DNA from: Kocuria rhizophila DC2201
Lineage (GTDB): Bacteria > Actinomycetota > Actinomycetes > Actinomycetales > Micrococcaceae
NCBI RefSeq assembly: GCF_000010285.1
Contig: NC_010617.1
Location: 1,984,001 to 2,048,000, forward strand
Length of the DNA stretch: 64,000 bases
Direction: 5' to 3'
A program made the translations under genes and the position numbers. Positions 33,406 to 43,203 of this stretch are shown piece after piece (position 1 is the stretch's first letter; the number at the start of each line of letters is the position of its first letter). The notes below the pieces were generated by a model that saw only the letters and a program-made list of their open reading frames with translations, did no database searches and was not told the DNA's origin.

Positions 33406-34761
33406 TCAGCGGGAGAGCCTGCGGATGTGCAGGATCGCGGCCACCGTGAGCCCCGCGACCACCAGCCCGAAGGAGGTCAGGACCACCACGGGCAGGGCGC
33501 CGGTCTCGTTGAGCGGAGCCTGGGCCACGGGCGGGGTGGCCTCCTCGGTGACCTGCCGGGTGTCCCCCTCGGCGGTGCTGGGCGTGGCCGAGGGCTGCGG
33601 GGACGCGCTGCGGGGCCGGTTCTGCTCGATCCAGTGCCGGATGCTGCCCAGCGGGTTCTCCTGCGTGGTCTCGACGTCGTCCAGCACGGCCGCGCGCACG
33701 TCCAGCACCCCGTAGCCGTAGATGGGGTCCTTGCCCTTGTCCCCGGCGTCGTGGGCGGTCTTCACGATCCGCTGCGCCACCTGCGCGGCGGTGAGGTCCG
33801 GGTGCTCCTGCTTGATGAGCGCCGCGGTGCCCGCGACGAGCGGCGCGGTGGCCGAGGTCCCGGACCACTCGGCGTAGCCGCCGCCAGGCATGGCCCCCAC
33901 CATGTCCTCGCTGGGCCCGGCCACCGCGATCGAGATGCCCTGGGAGGAGGAGTCCCAGCTCGCGCGCCCAGAGCGGTCCACGCCGCCCACAGAGAGCACC
34001 CCGGGGATGGTGGCGGGGGCTCCCACCTGGTTCAGTCCCGACCCCCGGTTGCCGGCGGCCGCGACCACCAGCACGTTCTTCTCCTCCGCGTACGCGAACG
34101 CGGAGTCCCACGACTGCGGCCACGCGGTGGAGTCCGAGCCCACGGACATGTTGATCACGTCCGCGCCGTGGTCCACGGCCCAGCGCACCGCGTCCGGGAT
34201 CTGCTGGTTGACGTCCTTCACGCCCGGCTCCTCGTTGCCGAGCCACAGGGACACCGGGAGGATATCGGCGTCCGGGGCCACGCCCAGCACGCCCTTCTCG
34301 CGACCCGGGCCCTCGGCGTTCGGGGCACCGTGCCCGCGTCCGGCCGCCAGGGAGGAGACCAGGGTGCCGTGCTCGGGTTCCGCGCCGAGACCCTTGCGGC
34401 CGTCGGACTGTCCCGCGCCGGAGGCGTCCGTGCCCGGCTGCACCGCACCCTCGAGGTCCGGGTGGGAGCCGTCCACGCCGGTGTCGATCACGGCGATCTT
34501 CACGCCCTTGCCGGTGGCCCTGCGCCACGCGTCCCGCACGCCGTAGTCGTCCAGCCAGTACTCGCGCTGACGGATGTCTGCGGTGTCCACGGCGGGCTTG
34601 CCGTTCGCGGGCGGCGGGGCCGGGGGCGACTGCACGGGCACCGAGGGCGCGGGCCGGGGCACCGCGGGCTCCTGCGCCGTGGCGACGGCCGGGGCGGCTC
34701 CCGCGAGCAGCAGGGCGGCGGCGCCGGCGAGCACGGCGCGCGTGGTGGAACGGCGTGTCAT
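33406..34761 (-). CDS. Secreted, membrane-anchored subtilisin-like serine protease (S8)
   Basis: A 451-residue subtilase. Residues 1-30 are a signal peptide (RRSTTRAVLAGAAALLLAG, cleavage after AVATA) and a Pro-rich segment follows. The catalytic triad is complete: Asp in AVIDTGVDGSHPD near 100, His in PEHGTLVSSLAAG near 140 and Ser in GTSATAPLVAG near 320. A Ser/Thr/Pro linker precedes one C-terminal helix (VVVLTSFGLVVAGLTVAAILHI) and a basic RRLSR end, so the enzyme sits on the outer membrane face. The layout recalls mycosins of type VII secretion, but no ESX component lies nearby. ATG 34761 follows a GAGG. Confidence 0.9.
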   Translation of the reverse strand: MTRRSTTRAVLAGAAALLLAGAAPAVATAQEPAVPRPAPSVPVQSPPAPPPANGKPAVDTADIRQREYWLDDYGVRDAWRRATGKGVKIAVIDTGVDGSHPDLEGAVQPGTDASGAGQSDGRKGLGAEPEHGTLVSSLAAGRGHGAPNAEGPGREKGVLGVAPDADILPVSLWLGNEEPGVKDVNQQIPDAVRWAVDHGADVINMSVGSDSTAWPQSWDSAFAYAEEKNVLVVAAAGNRGSGLNQVGAPATIPGVLSVGGVDRSGRASWDSSSQGISIAVAGPSEDMVGAMPGGGYAEWSGTSATAPLVAGTAALIKQEHPDLTAAQVAQRIVKTAHDAGDKGKDPIYGYGVLDVRAAVLDDVETTQENPLGSIRHWIEQNRPRSASPQPSATPSTAEGDTRQVTEEATPPVAQAPLNETGALPVVVLTSFGLVVAGLTVAAILHIRRLSR

Positions 34762-34865
34762 GGACCCTCGGTGCTTTCCCGCGCGAGGCGCGTGGTGGGG
34801 TGCGGCGGCCCGTCCGACCGGGGCCGGGCGCCGTTGGGGGTGGGTGTGGCGAGGACGCGCCGGGC

Positions 34866-35819
34866 TCAGGGCACCAGCGACAGCCCGATGCCGTCCAAAA
34901 TATCGTGCTCGCTCGCGGTCACGGTGCGCACGCGCCCGTCCGTGGCCCGGGCCACGCGTTCGACCACGCGGCGCCACACGAGCGCACCGGCCCCGATCAC
35001 GTCCACGCGCCCCTCGTGCATGAACCCCAGGGCCGCACGCTGCTCGCGGGTCATGGCCGTCAGCTCCCGGCACGCCCGGGTCACATCGGGGATCTCCAGC
35101 ACGGTGCCGTTGATGCGCTCGGGGTCGTAGTGCTCCAGGCCCAGAGCCATGGCCGTCACCGTGGTGACCGTCCCGGCGACCCCCACGAGCCGCGTGGTGC
35201 GCTCCAGGGGGACGGTGCGGGCCACCACGTCCATGGCCTCGTCCACGTCGCGCAGCACGCGCGCCTGCTGCTCCTCGGTGGGAGGGTTGGAGCCCAGGTG
35301 GCGCTCCGTCATGCGCACGCACCCCACGTCCACGCTCCTGGCGGCGATCACCTCGCGCGGGGTGCCCAGCACGCACTCCGTGGAGCCACCGCCCAGGTCC
35401 ACCACCAGCACGCGGTCCGCCGGGTCCAGCTCCGCCGCGGCGTTGAGGGCACCGCGGAAGGACAGTGCGGCTTCCTCGTCCCCGCTGACCACCTCGGGCT
35501 CGACCCCCAGGCGTGAGCGGATCCCGGCCACGAACACGTCACGGTTGCCGGCGTCACGGGTGGCGGAGGTGGCCACGAAGCGCACCCGGTCCGCGCCGTG
35601 GTGCTCGATCAGCGCCGCGTACTCGTCCGCGGCGGCGAAGGTCCGCTTGAGGGCGGCCTCGGCGAGCCACCCGGTGGCGTCCACGCCCTGCCCGAGGCGC
35701 ACGATGCGCATCTCGCGCACCACGTCCCGCAGCACGGTGCGGCCGCTCTCGTCGGTGCGGGCGTCCGCGATGAGCAGGCGAATGGAGTTTGTTCCGCAGT
35801 CGATGGCGGCTACGCGCAT
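34866..35819 (-). CDS. Ppx/GppA family phosphatase (exopolyphosphatase)
   Basis: A 317-residue member of the ASKHA-fold Ppx/GppA family, which hydrolyses inorganic polyphosphate or pppGpp. The first phosphate motif AIDCGTNSIRLLIAD starts at residue 4, the second VVDLGGGSTECVLG lies near 140, and the catalytic Glu region RFVATSATRDAGNRDVF near 90. The protein lacks the extra C-terminal HD-type domains of E. coli PPX, as in the actinobacterial short form. ATG 35819 is the start. The cluster eno-ftsB-like-DUF501-ppx is conserved in Actinobacteria (Rv1023-Rv1026), where the corresponding Ppx acts on polyphosphate or related substrates. Confidence 0.9.
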   Translation of the reverse strand: MRVAAIDCGTNSIRLLIADARTDESGRTVLRDVVREMRIVRLGQGVDATGWLAEAALKRTFAAADEYAALIEHHGADRVRFVATSATRDAGNRDVFVAGIRSRLGVEPEVVSGDEEAALSFRGALNAAAELDPADRVLVVDLGGGSTECVLGTPREVIAARSVDVGCVRMTERHLGSNPPTEEQQARVLRDVDEAMDVVARTVPLERTTRLVGVAGTVTTVTAMALGLEHYDPERINGTVLEIPDVTRACRELTAMTREQRAALGFMHEGRVDVIGAGALVWRRVVERVARATDGRVRTVTASEHDILDGIGLSLVP

Positions 35820-35883
35820 GGCAGGAGAGTCCCTCGGGTCGGTGGTGCTGGGAGGTTCGCGGACGGGCCCGCGGGGCGCGGGG

Positions 35884-36429
35884 TCAGGCCGCGGCGCGCC
35901 ATGCGGGGTCGCACGCGCAGCGCTCGGGGGTCCAGGTGTCGGCGATCATGGCGAGGGTCTCGTCCCCGAGCGGGTTCACGCCGGGCCCGGAGGCCAGGCT
36001 GTGCCCCACGAGCACGTGCAGGCACTTGACGCGCGTGGGCATGCCACCCGCGGAGATGCCCTCGATCTCGGGGACGTCCCCGGTCCCGGCGAGCTCCCCG
36101 ATCCGACGCCGCTGGGCGAGGTAGTCCTCGTGGGCGGCGCGGTAGCGCTCGGCCAGCTCCGGATCCTCGGCCACGCGGTCCGTCATGGCATACATCGCGC
36201 CCTCGGCCTCGAGGCGGGACACCGCGGCCGTGACCGCGGGGTGGGTCAGGTAGAACACGGTGGGGAACGGGGTGCCGCTGCTCAGCCGCGGGGCCGTGGC
36301 CACCACGAGCGGGTTGCCGCACGTGCAGCGCGCGGCGATCTCCACCACGTCTCGCGCCGAGCGGCCGAGCTGGGCACCCACCACGGTGAGGTCCTGGGGG
36401 GTCACGGTGGGGTCGTGCGGTGCGCTCAC
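35884..36429 (-). CDS. DUF501 domain protein
   Basis: A 181-residue soluble protein of the DUF501 family, widespread in Actinobacteria next to eno and the ftsB-like gene; no function is known. Conserved features are two Cys pairs: RCTCGNPLV near 37 and ERCACDPAW near the C-terminus, possibly a metal site, plus FPTVFYLTHP and GMPTRVKCLHVLVGHSLA with a His. GTG 36429 overlaps the stop of the upstream ftsB-like gene (GTGA), so the two are translationally coupled. Confidence 0.88.
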   Translation of the reverse strand: MSAPHDPTVTPQDLTVVGAQLGRSARDVVEIAARCTCGNPLVVATAPRLSSGTPFPTVFYLTHPAVTAAVSRLEAEGAMYAMTDRVAEDPELAERYRAAHEDYLAQRRRIGELAGTGDVPEIEGISAGGMPTRVKCLHVLVGHSLASGPGVNPLGDETLAMIADTWTPERCACDPAWRAAA

Positions 36430-36995
36430 TTGCTGCTGCTTTCTCGGGGTTCGGGTTCCAGGGTGATGTCCTCCTGGGGGTAGGCCGAGTCCACCACGGA
36501 CTGCCACAGCCCGTCCGCCCAGGCGGGCCGGCCGGCCTCCACCTGCTCCGCGGAGGACTCCGCGGCCTGGTGGGGTGCGGTGTCCGCACCGAGCACCACG
36601 TAGGCGCTCTCCCCCGGCATCACGTAGGACATCCGCTCGCGGGCCTGCTGCTCCACGTAGGAGTCGTCCCCCCACAGCTGCTCCTCGCGCTTGAGCTGCT
36701 GCTGGCGCTGCTGCTCGTGGGAGATGCTCGAGCGCAGCTCCGAGATCTGGGAGCGCTGGTCCAGGAAGATCTTGGCGGTGGGGGCGGCCAGGAACACGAT
36801 GAGCGTGGCCACCACGACCAGGGCCACCAGGCGCCCGTTGAAGGAGCGCGCCGGTGTGGGGGCCGCCAGGGTCGAGGAGCCGCCGCGGTTCCTGCGCCCC
36901 TCGGAGCCGCGCGCGTCACGCTCCGGACGCTGCCGGGCAGCCTCTCGAGCGGGGCGCGGTGCGCGCCGGGGGATCCGGGGGCGGGGGCCGACCAT
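36426..36995 (-). CDS. FtsB/DivIC-like septum formation initiator protein
   Basis: A 189-residue single-pass membrane protein. An Arg-rich cytoplasmic segment (residues 1-50) is followed by one helix (LVALVVVATLIVFLAAPTAKIFL, about 55-77) and an outer coiled coil (QRSQISELRSSISHEQQRQQQLKREEQLW), then the family signature DSYVEQQARERMSYVMPGE. FtsB-type proteins join FtsL and FtsQ in the divisome. An acidic Glu/Pro-rich tail of 50 residues follows. ATG 36995 follows GGGAGG. It overlaps DUF501 by four bases and follows eno. Confidence 0.9.
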   Translation of the reverse strand: MVGPRPRIPRRAPRPAREAARQRPERDARGSEGRRNRGGSSTLAAPTPARSFNGRLVALVVVATLIVFLAAPTAKIFLDQRSQISELRSSISHEQQRQQQLKREEQLWGDDSYVEQQARERMSYVMPGESAYVVLGADTAPHQAAESSAEQVEAGRPAWADGLWQSVVDSAYPQEDITLEPEPRESSSK

Positions 36996-37053
36996 GCATA
37001 CCTCCCGGGTGACGTGGTGGGGCGGATCGTGCTCGGCCAGTGTACCCGCAGCG

Positions 37054-37104
37054 CGACGCCGCCCGGCCCCCTGCGTGCGCAGACGAGGGGACCGGGCGGC
37101 GTCG
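37054..37104 (-). terminator. eno terminator formed by an inverted GCGGCGTCG pair
   Basis: CGACGCCGCCCGG (37054-37066) and CCGGGCGGCGTCG (37092-37104) are perfect 13-base inverted arms; CCCC and GGGG continue the pairing inward past one unpaired base. It lies 39 bases after the eno stop. Confidence 0.75.
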
Positions 37105-37142
37105 TGGGGCGTGCACGGCGGCGGGCCGCCGCCGCGCGGAGC

Positions 37143-38531
<1,389 letters not shown>

Positions 38532-39626
38532 TCACCCCGCCAGGGGGCCGTCGTTCTCCCGCACGAACCGGCGCACGGCCGCCCGCAGGGCGCGCTCCGC
38601 GTCCAGACCGCGTGCCGAGGCCGTCTCCACCTGACGCAGCAGGGCCTCCCCCAGGTCCCGTTCCTCCGCCTCGCGCTGCTCGGGCGGCAGCTCCGGCTCC
38701 ACGGGCCGCACGCCCGCCACACCGTGCCGGCGGGCCTTGGACAGCGCCTTCTCCCCGTAGGCGAGCGCGGGCAGCGCCGGGGGGATGCCGTCGAACACGC
38801 GCGTGCGGTGCGGCTTCTCCTCGCGCTTCACCGCGTCCCAGCGCGCGGAGAGCTCCGCGGTGCTGGGCCGTTCCCGGGCGGGCGCCTCGGACGACGCCGC
38901 TGGGTCCCCTGCCTGCCCCTCGCCCACCGCACCGGGGGCCTCGGCGGGGTCCGCACTGCCCGGTGCGTGCTGAGCTTCCCCGTCCGATCGCGTGCTGCCC
39001 GCAGACTCCGGGCCGTGCTCCACCGGTGCGGAGGCGGAGCCGTGCCCGCCGCCCGCGGCGGGGTACCCGCCGGTTATGCCGGACTGCACGGTGGCCGTGC
39101 CGGACTCCGTGGCGGTAGTGCCGGACGGCTCGGGCCCCGTGCCGGGCTGCGCGGTGCCGAACACGGCCGGGTGGCGCCGCACGAGCTTGTCGGTCACGGC
39201 CGCGAGCACGTCCGTGACGTCGAAGCGCTGGGGCTGCGGGTGCTCCTGCCCGATCCGCGCGTGGAACACCACCTGCAGCAGCACGTCCCCGAGCTCCTCC
39301 ACGAGCTCGTCCCGTCGCCGCTGCGACGGCTCCAGGGCCTCGACCGCCTCGACCACTTCGTAGGACTCCTCCACGAGGTAGCGCAGCAGGGACTCGTGGG
39401 TCTGCTCCGCGTCCCACGGGCAGCCGCCCGGGGAGCGCAGGGTGTCCATCACGGCCAGCAGCCGCTCGAAGCGCTCCCCCGGTCCTCCGTGGCCCGCGCC
39501 GGTGGCCGTCGGGGCCGCGTCCGGGTGGGAGGGCGCGAGCGGTTCACGGAGTGATCCGTTCCCCTCACCGGTCTGGGCGGTCGACGCCGATTCCGAGGAC
39601 GCGTCGTCGTGACGCTCCGGGCTCAC
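38532..39626 (-). CDS. mazG: MazG-type nucleoside triphosphate pyrophosphohydrolase with large insertion
   Basis: A 364-residue MazG protein, hydrolysing NTPs to NMP and pyrophosphate as housekeeping. The catalytic all-alpha domain is intact: GGCPWDAEQTHESLLRYLVEESYEVVEA near 68-95, then DELVEELGDVLLQVVFHARI near 110, giving the EExxE and ExxD metal site. From about residue 165 to 265 an Ala/Gly/Ser/Thr/Pro-rich segment interrupts the protein, after which the second half resumes (WDAVKREEKPHRTRVFDGIPPALPAL). GTG 39626 overlaps the add stop (GTGA), so translation is coupled to add. Near eno, as in mycobacteria (Rv1021-Rv1023). Confidence 0.88.
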   Translation of the reverse strand: MSPERHDDASSESASTAQTGEGNGSLREPLAPSHPDAAPTATGAGHGGPGERFERLLAVMDTLRSPGGCPWDAEQTHESLLRYLVEESYEVVEAVEALEPSQRRRDELVEELGDVLLQVVFHARIGQEHPQPQRFDVTDVLAAVTDKLVRRHPAVFGTAQPGTGPEPSGTTATESGTATVQSGITGGYPAAGGGHGSASAPVEHGPESAGSTRSDGEAQHAPGSADPAEAPGAVGEGQAGDPAASSEAPARERPSTAELSARWDAVKREEKPHRTRVFDGIPPALPALAYGEKALSKARRHGVAGVRPVEPELPPEQREAEERDLGEALLRQVETASARGLDAERALRAAVRRFVRENDGPLAG

Positions 39627-40765
39627 GAGGCCTCCCCCGTGACGCGGCGCTCGAGCCAGTCCTGGTACTCGCGCGGCACGAAGGCCGCGCGGGCGGCGGT
39701 GCGCTGGACCGCGAGGACGTCCTGCTCGCTCCAACCGGCCTCGGCGCGCAGCCGGTCGAGCTCGTGGGTCACGGACGTGGCGCTCATCAGCCGGTTGTCC
39801 GGCGACACGGTCACGGCGAACCCCGCGCGCAGCATCGCGGTCACGGGGTGCTCCGCCACGGTGGTGCCCCACGCGGCACTTGCGTCCGTCTGCAGGTTGG
39901 AGCACGGGCAGACCTCGAGGGCGATCCTGCGGTCCCGGATCCACCGCGTCAGGGGTGCACTCATGCCGCGGTCCTCGTCCAGCAGCCGGACCCCGTGGCC
40001 CAGCCGCAGGGCCCGGCCGGCGTCGAGCGCGTCCGCCATGGACTCCGCCCCGGCGGCCTCCCCCGCGTGCAGCGTCACGGGGATCCGCTCCCCTGCCAGG
40101 AGGTCGAGGGCCTCACGGTGGCCCGAGGCGGGGAAGCCCGCCTCCGGGCCGGCGAGGTCGAAGCCGACCACCGATCCCGGCGAGGGCTCCCCGGCGACCG
40201 AGCCGTGCGGCGTCGTGGTCTGCTCGGCCGCGCGCACGCGGCGCACCACGAGACGGGCGATCTCCGGGGAACGGTCCAGGTGCCGCATGGCGCACAGGAT
40301 CTGCACCACCGAGAGGTGGCCCCCCGCGGCGCGGACCGCCGCGACGCCCTCGGCCAGACCCCCCTGGACGGCGTCCACGGCCTCGCCCAGCGTGAGCCCG
40401 CCCGACACGTGCTGCTCGGGTGCCCAGCGCACCTCCGCGTGCACGAGACCGTCCGCGGCGCAGTCCTCGACGTACTCCCGGGCCACCCGTCGCAGGGCGG
40501 ACGCGGTCTGCATGACCGCCACCGTGTGGGAGAAGGTCTCCAGGTAGCGCGGGAGGCTGCCGGAGTCCGCGCTGTCGCGGAACCACTGCCCCAGGGAGTC
40601 TGGATCCGTGGCGGGCAGCTCGTGGCCCACCTGTGCGGCGAGCTCCACCACGGTGGCCGGGCGCAGCGCCCCGTCCAGGTGGTCGTGCAGCGAGATCAGT
40701 GCGTGTGGCCCGAGGGCCCCGTCCGTGGTGCGGACGGGGCCCTCGGGGGTTGCTCGTGAGGTCAT
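39623..40765 (-). CDS. add: Adenosine deaminase
   Basis: A 380-residue zinc amidohydrolase converting adenosine and deoxyadenosine to inosine forms. The zinc motif HDHLDGAL lies at residues 27-34 (most relatives read HxHLEGA or HLDG), VTLHAGEAAG near 218, LGHGVRLL near 245 and VSPDNRLMS near 305. ATG 40765 is four bases after the stop of the upstream YezG-like gene. A perfect 17-bp inverted repeat lies inside the first codons (40709-40747). No alternative start exists between the repeat and the conserved domain, so the hairpin is coding. The loop after TTTPH is slightly extended. Confidence 0.92.
   Translation of the reverse strand: MTSRATPEGPVRTTDGALGPHALISLHDHLDGALRPATVVELAAQVGHELPATDPDSLGQWFRDSADSGSLPRYLETFSHTVAVMQTASALRRVAREYVEDCAADGLVHAEVRWAPEQHVSGGLTLGEAVDAVQGGLAEGVAAVRAAGGHLSVVQILCAMRHLDRSPEIARLVVRRVRAAEQTTTPHGSVAGEPSPGSVVGFDLAGPEAGFPASGHREALDLLAGERIPVTLHAGEAAGAESMADALDAGRALRLGHGVRLLDEDRGMSAPLTRWIRDRRIALEVCPCSNLQTDASAAWGTTVAEHPVTAMLRAGFAVTVSPDNRLMSATSVTHELDRLRAEAGWSEQDVLAVQRTAARAAFVPREYQDWLERRVTGEAS
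40709..40747 (-). promoter_or_regulatory. Perfect 17-bp inverted repeat inside the 5' end of add
   Basis: CCCGAGGGCCCCGTCCG (40709-40725) and CGGACGGGGCCCTCGGG (40731-40747) with a five-base loop. The arms begin 18 bases into add. In RNA this is a very stable stem that could act as terminator or attenuator of the preceding gene, or limit add translation. Confidence 0.75.
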
Positions 40766-40768
40766 GGC

Positions 40769-42613
40769 TCAGTAGTTCCAGTCCTGCAGGGCGTCGTTGA
40801 CGTGGCGGGGGATGTTGGAGCCGGTGCGCGGGTACATCCGCAGCTCCTCGAGGTAGTTCTGCCCCGGCAAGCGCTGCTCGTAGCGCACGAAGGCCTCCTC
40901 GTCCGAGTAGTCGAACGCGACCTCCGGGGGAACCCCCGGGCGGAAGCGGAACATCATGGCCAGGGGGGCGCCGGAGCCCTCCACGTAGGAGTCGTCCTTG
41001 AGCTCCTGGACCTTCAGCTGCTCCTCCGGAACCAGCTCGAACGTGGGCCGCTGGTCCCAGAAGCCGTTGAGGCGGACGTGCGTGAGAGCGTCGTAGTACG
41101 TGCCGAGCGCGCGCACGCGGATCAGCACCGTGGAGACGTCACGCGCGGTGCCGTCCTCCCCGAACAGGTGGCGCTGGGCATCCGAGAGCCGTGCTGTCAC
41201 GTCCCCCACGCTCAGCACGAGGTTCCCGGTGGCGAGGGCGTTCGGGTCCGCGTCCTGCTCCTGGGCGGGTGCGCGGTAGGAGGGGGACACGTCCGTGGCG
41301 GTCGCCAGCTGCGGGGCACCCGAGGGGTCGTCGTCCCCGGACACGCCCGCCTGGGCCGGCAGCAGGGGGTCCTGGGCGTCGGCGCCGAACGCGGACTCGT
41401 CCACGTGGGCGGGCAGCTCGTCGGAACCCTCCGGGGCGTGCTGCTCCCCGTGGACCTGGCCGGCGGGCGCGTCCTCGGCGACCCGCGGGTCCTCCCCGAG
41501 GCCCTGCTCGAACCGGGCGTCGTCCTCGGCGCCGAGCTCGGCATCCTCGGGGAAGCGGCCGTCCTGCGCGTCGAAAGCGAGCTCCGCGCTCTCCGGAGCT
41601 GCGACGGTCCCGGCCGACTCCTGCCCGGTGGAGGGCTGCGCGGCGGAGGCGTCGTGGGCGACCACGGGCTCGGTGGTGCCCGCGGTCAGGACGTCCCCGT
41701 CCTCGGCGGGCTCGGCGTGGCCGTCCTCGACCACCCGGACGCTGTCCTCGGCCTCGGTGGGCGCCGCGGCGTCGTCTGCAGCGGCGTGGTCCATGGCGGC
41801 GTCGCCCGTGGCGGGAGCGTCATGGGCAACGGTGCCCTGGGTGGACGCGGTGCCGTCGTGGGCACCGGCCTCCCCGGCCGTCCCGTGCTCGTCGGTGCGG
41901 GAGTGCCCCGCGCCCGCGAGACCGCCGGCGGCGCCGCCGGCCAGGGCTGCGGCCCCCACCCCGGTGCCCGGGTGCGACTCGGACGCTTGCTCGGCGGGCG
42001 CGTGCTCCACCGGCTGCCCGTCACGAGCGTGCTCGGTGGTGCCCGGTACGCCGTGCCGGTCCTGGGAGTCCCCGGAGCGGGCCCGGCCGTGGCTGTAGTG
42101 CTCGGTGCGGGACTCCCCGTTGGGAAAGTCATAGCTCACCGTGATCTCGCGCAGCCCGTCCTCCGGCGCCGCGACCACCAGGTCCAGCTGCCGCCACGGC
42201 CCCACGGGGGTGCTCATGGCCTGCGTGTAGAGGTCCGCGACGTCGTCGAACAGCGGTGACCCCTGGTCCACCGTGCCGTTCTCGACCTCGTCCTGGGCCT
42301 CCCCCACGGCCTGGCGCGTCTGGTGGGTCATGATGTTGCCGGACTGCACCAGCGTGAGCCGCGCGCGGTCCGCTCCGCGGGAGAGCAGCAGCTCCACGAG
42401 GTGGTGCAGCGCGCCGTCCTCGGGCAGCGGCTCGGAGGCCGGCTCGGGACGACGGCGCGGGGCCGCCTCACCGGGGGCGGTCTGCTGGGCGGCCTCGTGC
42501 TGCTGGCGGCCCGCACCGTCTTCGGGACCGGGCGCGGTGGGCCGGGCCCCCGGGGACGGCTCGGGCGTCGGGGTGTCGTGCTTCGTGCTGCGGAACAGAT
42601 CTCTCAAACCCAC
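40769..42613 (-). CDS. Two-domain YezG/DUF-like protein with long acidic linker
   Basis: A 614-residue protein with two folded ends and a disordered middle. Residues about 68-170 (HLVELLLSRGADRARLTLVQ through EITVSYDFPNGES) and 470-614 (FELVPEEQLKVQELKDDSYV through MMFRFRPGVPPEVAFDYSDE and RMYPRTGSNIPRHV) each resemble the immunity-protein YezG fold; the C-terminal YPR...IPR pattern is the most telling. Between them about 280 residues are acidic, rich in Asp, Glu, Ala, Gly, Thr and His. No toxin gene is adjacent, so an immunity role is not supported. It lies between cdd and add. GTG 42613 follows AAGGGA. Family assignment is tentative. Confidence 0.65.
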   Translation of the reverse strand: MGLRDLFRSTKHDTPTPEPSPGARPTAPGPEDGAGRQQHEAAQQTAPGEAAPRRRPEPASEPLPEDGALHHLVELLLSRGADRARLTLVQSGNIMTHQTRQAVGEAQDEVENGTVDQGSPLFDDVADLYTQAMSTPVGPWRQLDLVVAAPEDGLREITVSYDFPNGESRTEHYSHGRARSGDSQDRHGVPGTTEHARDGQPVEHAPAEQASESHPGTGVGAAALAGGAAGGLAGAGHSRTDEHGTAGEAGAHDGTASTQGTVAHDAPATGDAAMDHAAADDAAAPTEAEDSVRVVEDGHAEPAEDGDVLTAGTTEPVVAHDASAAQPSTGQESAGTVAAPESAELAFDAQDGRFPEDAELGAEDDARFEQGLGEDPRVAEDAPAGQVHGEQHAPEGSDELPAHVDESAFGADAQDPLLPAQAGVSGDDDPSGAPQLATATDVSPSYRAPAQEQDADPNALATGNLVLSVGDVTARLSDAQRHLFGEDGTARDVSTVLIRVRALGTYYDALTHVRLNGFWDQRPTFELVPEEQLKVQELKDDSYVEGSGAPLAMMFRFRPGVPPEVAFDYSDEEAFVRYEQRLPGQNYLEELRMYPRTGSNIPRHVNDALQDWNY

Positions 42614-42723
42614 GTGAATGTTTCCCTTCGAAAGCCGGGCTCGGTCTGGTGCTCAGTATAGGTGCGCCGCCCTGCGCGGACGCGGGGAGCACGGAGCTCT
42701 CGCGGCGGCGGCTCCGCGGGGCG

Positions 42724-43131
42724 CTAGAGGTTCTCGGGGCCGAACGCGTCCGGCAGCACCCGGTCCATGGTGCGCACACCGCTCACGGTGAGCAGCTGCA
42801 TGCCCGGGGCCCGGTGCTCGTAGAGCAGCTGGCGGCAGCGCCCGCACGGCATGAGCACCTCCCCGTGGCCGTCCACGCACACGAACGCCGTGAGCTTGCC
42901 GCCGCCGGACATGTGCAGCGCGCTGACCAGGGAGCACTCGGCGCACAGGGTGATCCCGTAGGAGGCGTTCTCGATGTTCGCCCCGGTCACCGTGCGCCCG
43001 TCGTCCACGAGGGCCGCGGCACCCACGGGGAAGTTCGAGTAGGGCGAGTACGAGTGCGCGAGCGCGTCCGTCGCGGCCCGCTGTAGCCGCTGCCAGGTGG
43101 CTTCGTCCACGGTGTGCTGGTTCTCGGTCAT
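42724..43131 (-). CDS. cdd: Cytidine deaminase
   Basis: A 135-residue homotetrameric-type cytidine deaminase converting cytidine or deoxycytidine to uridine forms. The zinc ligands are visible: LCAECSLVSALHMSG near residue 57 (Cys-Ala-Glu) and LMPCGRCRQLLYEH near 92. SYSPYSNFPVGAAALVDDG near 25 is the substrate region. The size is normal. ATG 43131 follows GGGAG. It starts 73 bases after the BMP lipoprotein gene on the same strand, where other Actinobacteria have ABC transporter and thymidine phosphorylase genes in the vicinity. Confidence 0.95.
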   Translation of the reverse strand: MTENQHTVDEATWQRLQRAATDALAHSYSPYSNFPVGAAALVDDGRTVTGANIENASYGITLCAECSLVSALHMSGGGKLTAFVCVDGHGEVLMPCGRCRQLLYEHRAPGMQLLTVSGVRTMDRVLPDAFGPENL

Positions 43132-43203
43132 GGTGGCTCCCGTTCCTCGTGCTGGTGGTCGTGGCGGTGCCGGGGCGGTGACGAGCGGCGCCCGGCGGAT
43201 GGT

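Noticed and set aside
33335-34528. Extension of ndh upstream into the subtilase gene
   Set aside because: The frame is open only as a shadow of the protease; ATG 33334 is set by the leaderless promoter and the protein start is conserved.
33406-34761. Type VII secretion locus inferred from the mycosin-like protease
   Set aside because: No EccB/C/D/E or WXG100 gene is seen in the window.
40769-42613. Toxin-immunity system based on the YezG-like domains
   Set aside because: No toxin, secretion signal or polymorphic toxin gene is adjacent; the neighbours are nucleoside enzymes.
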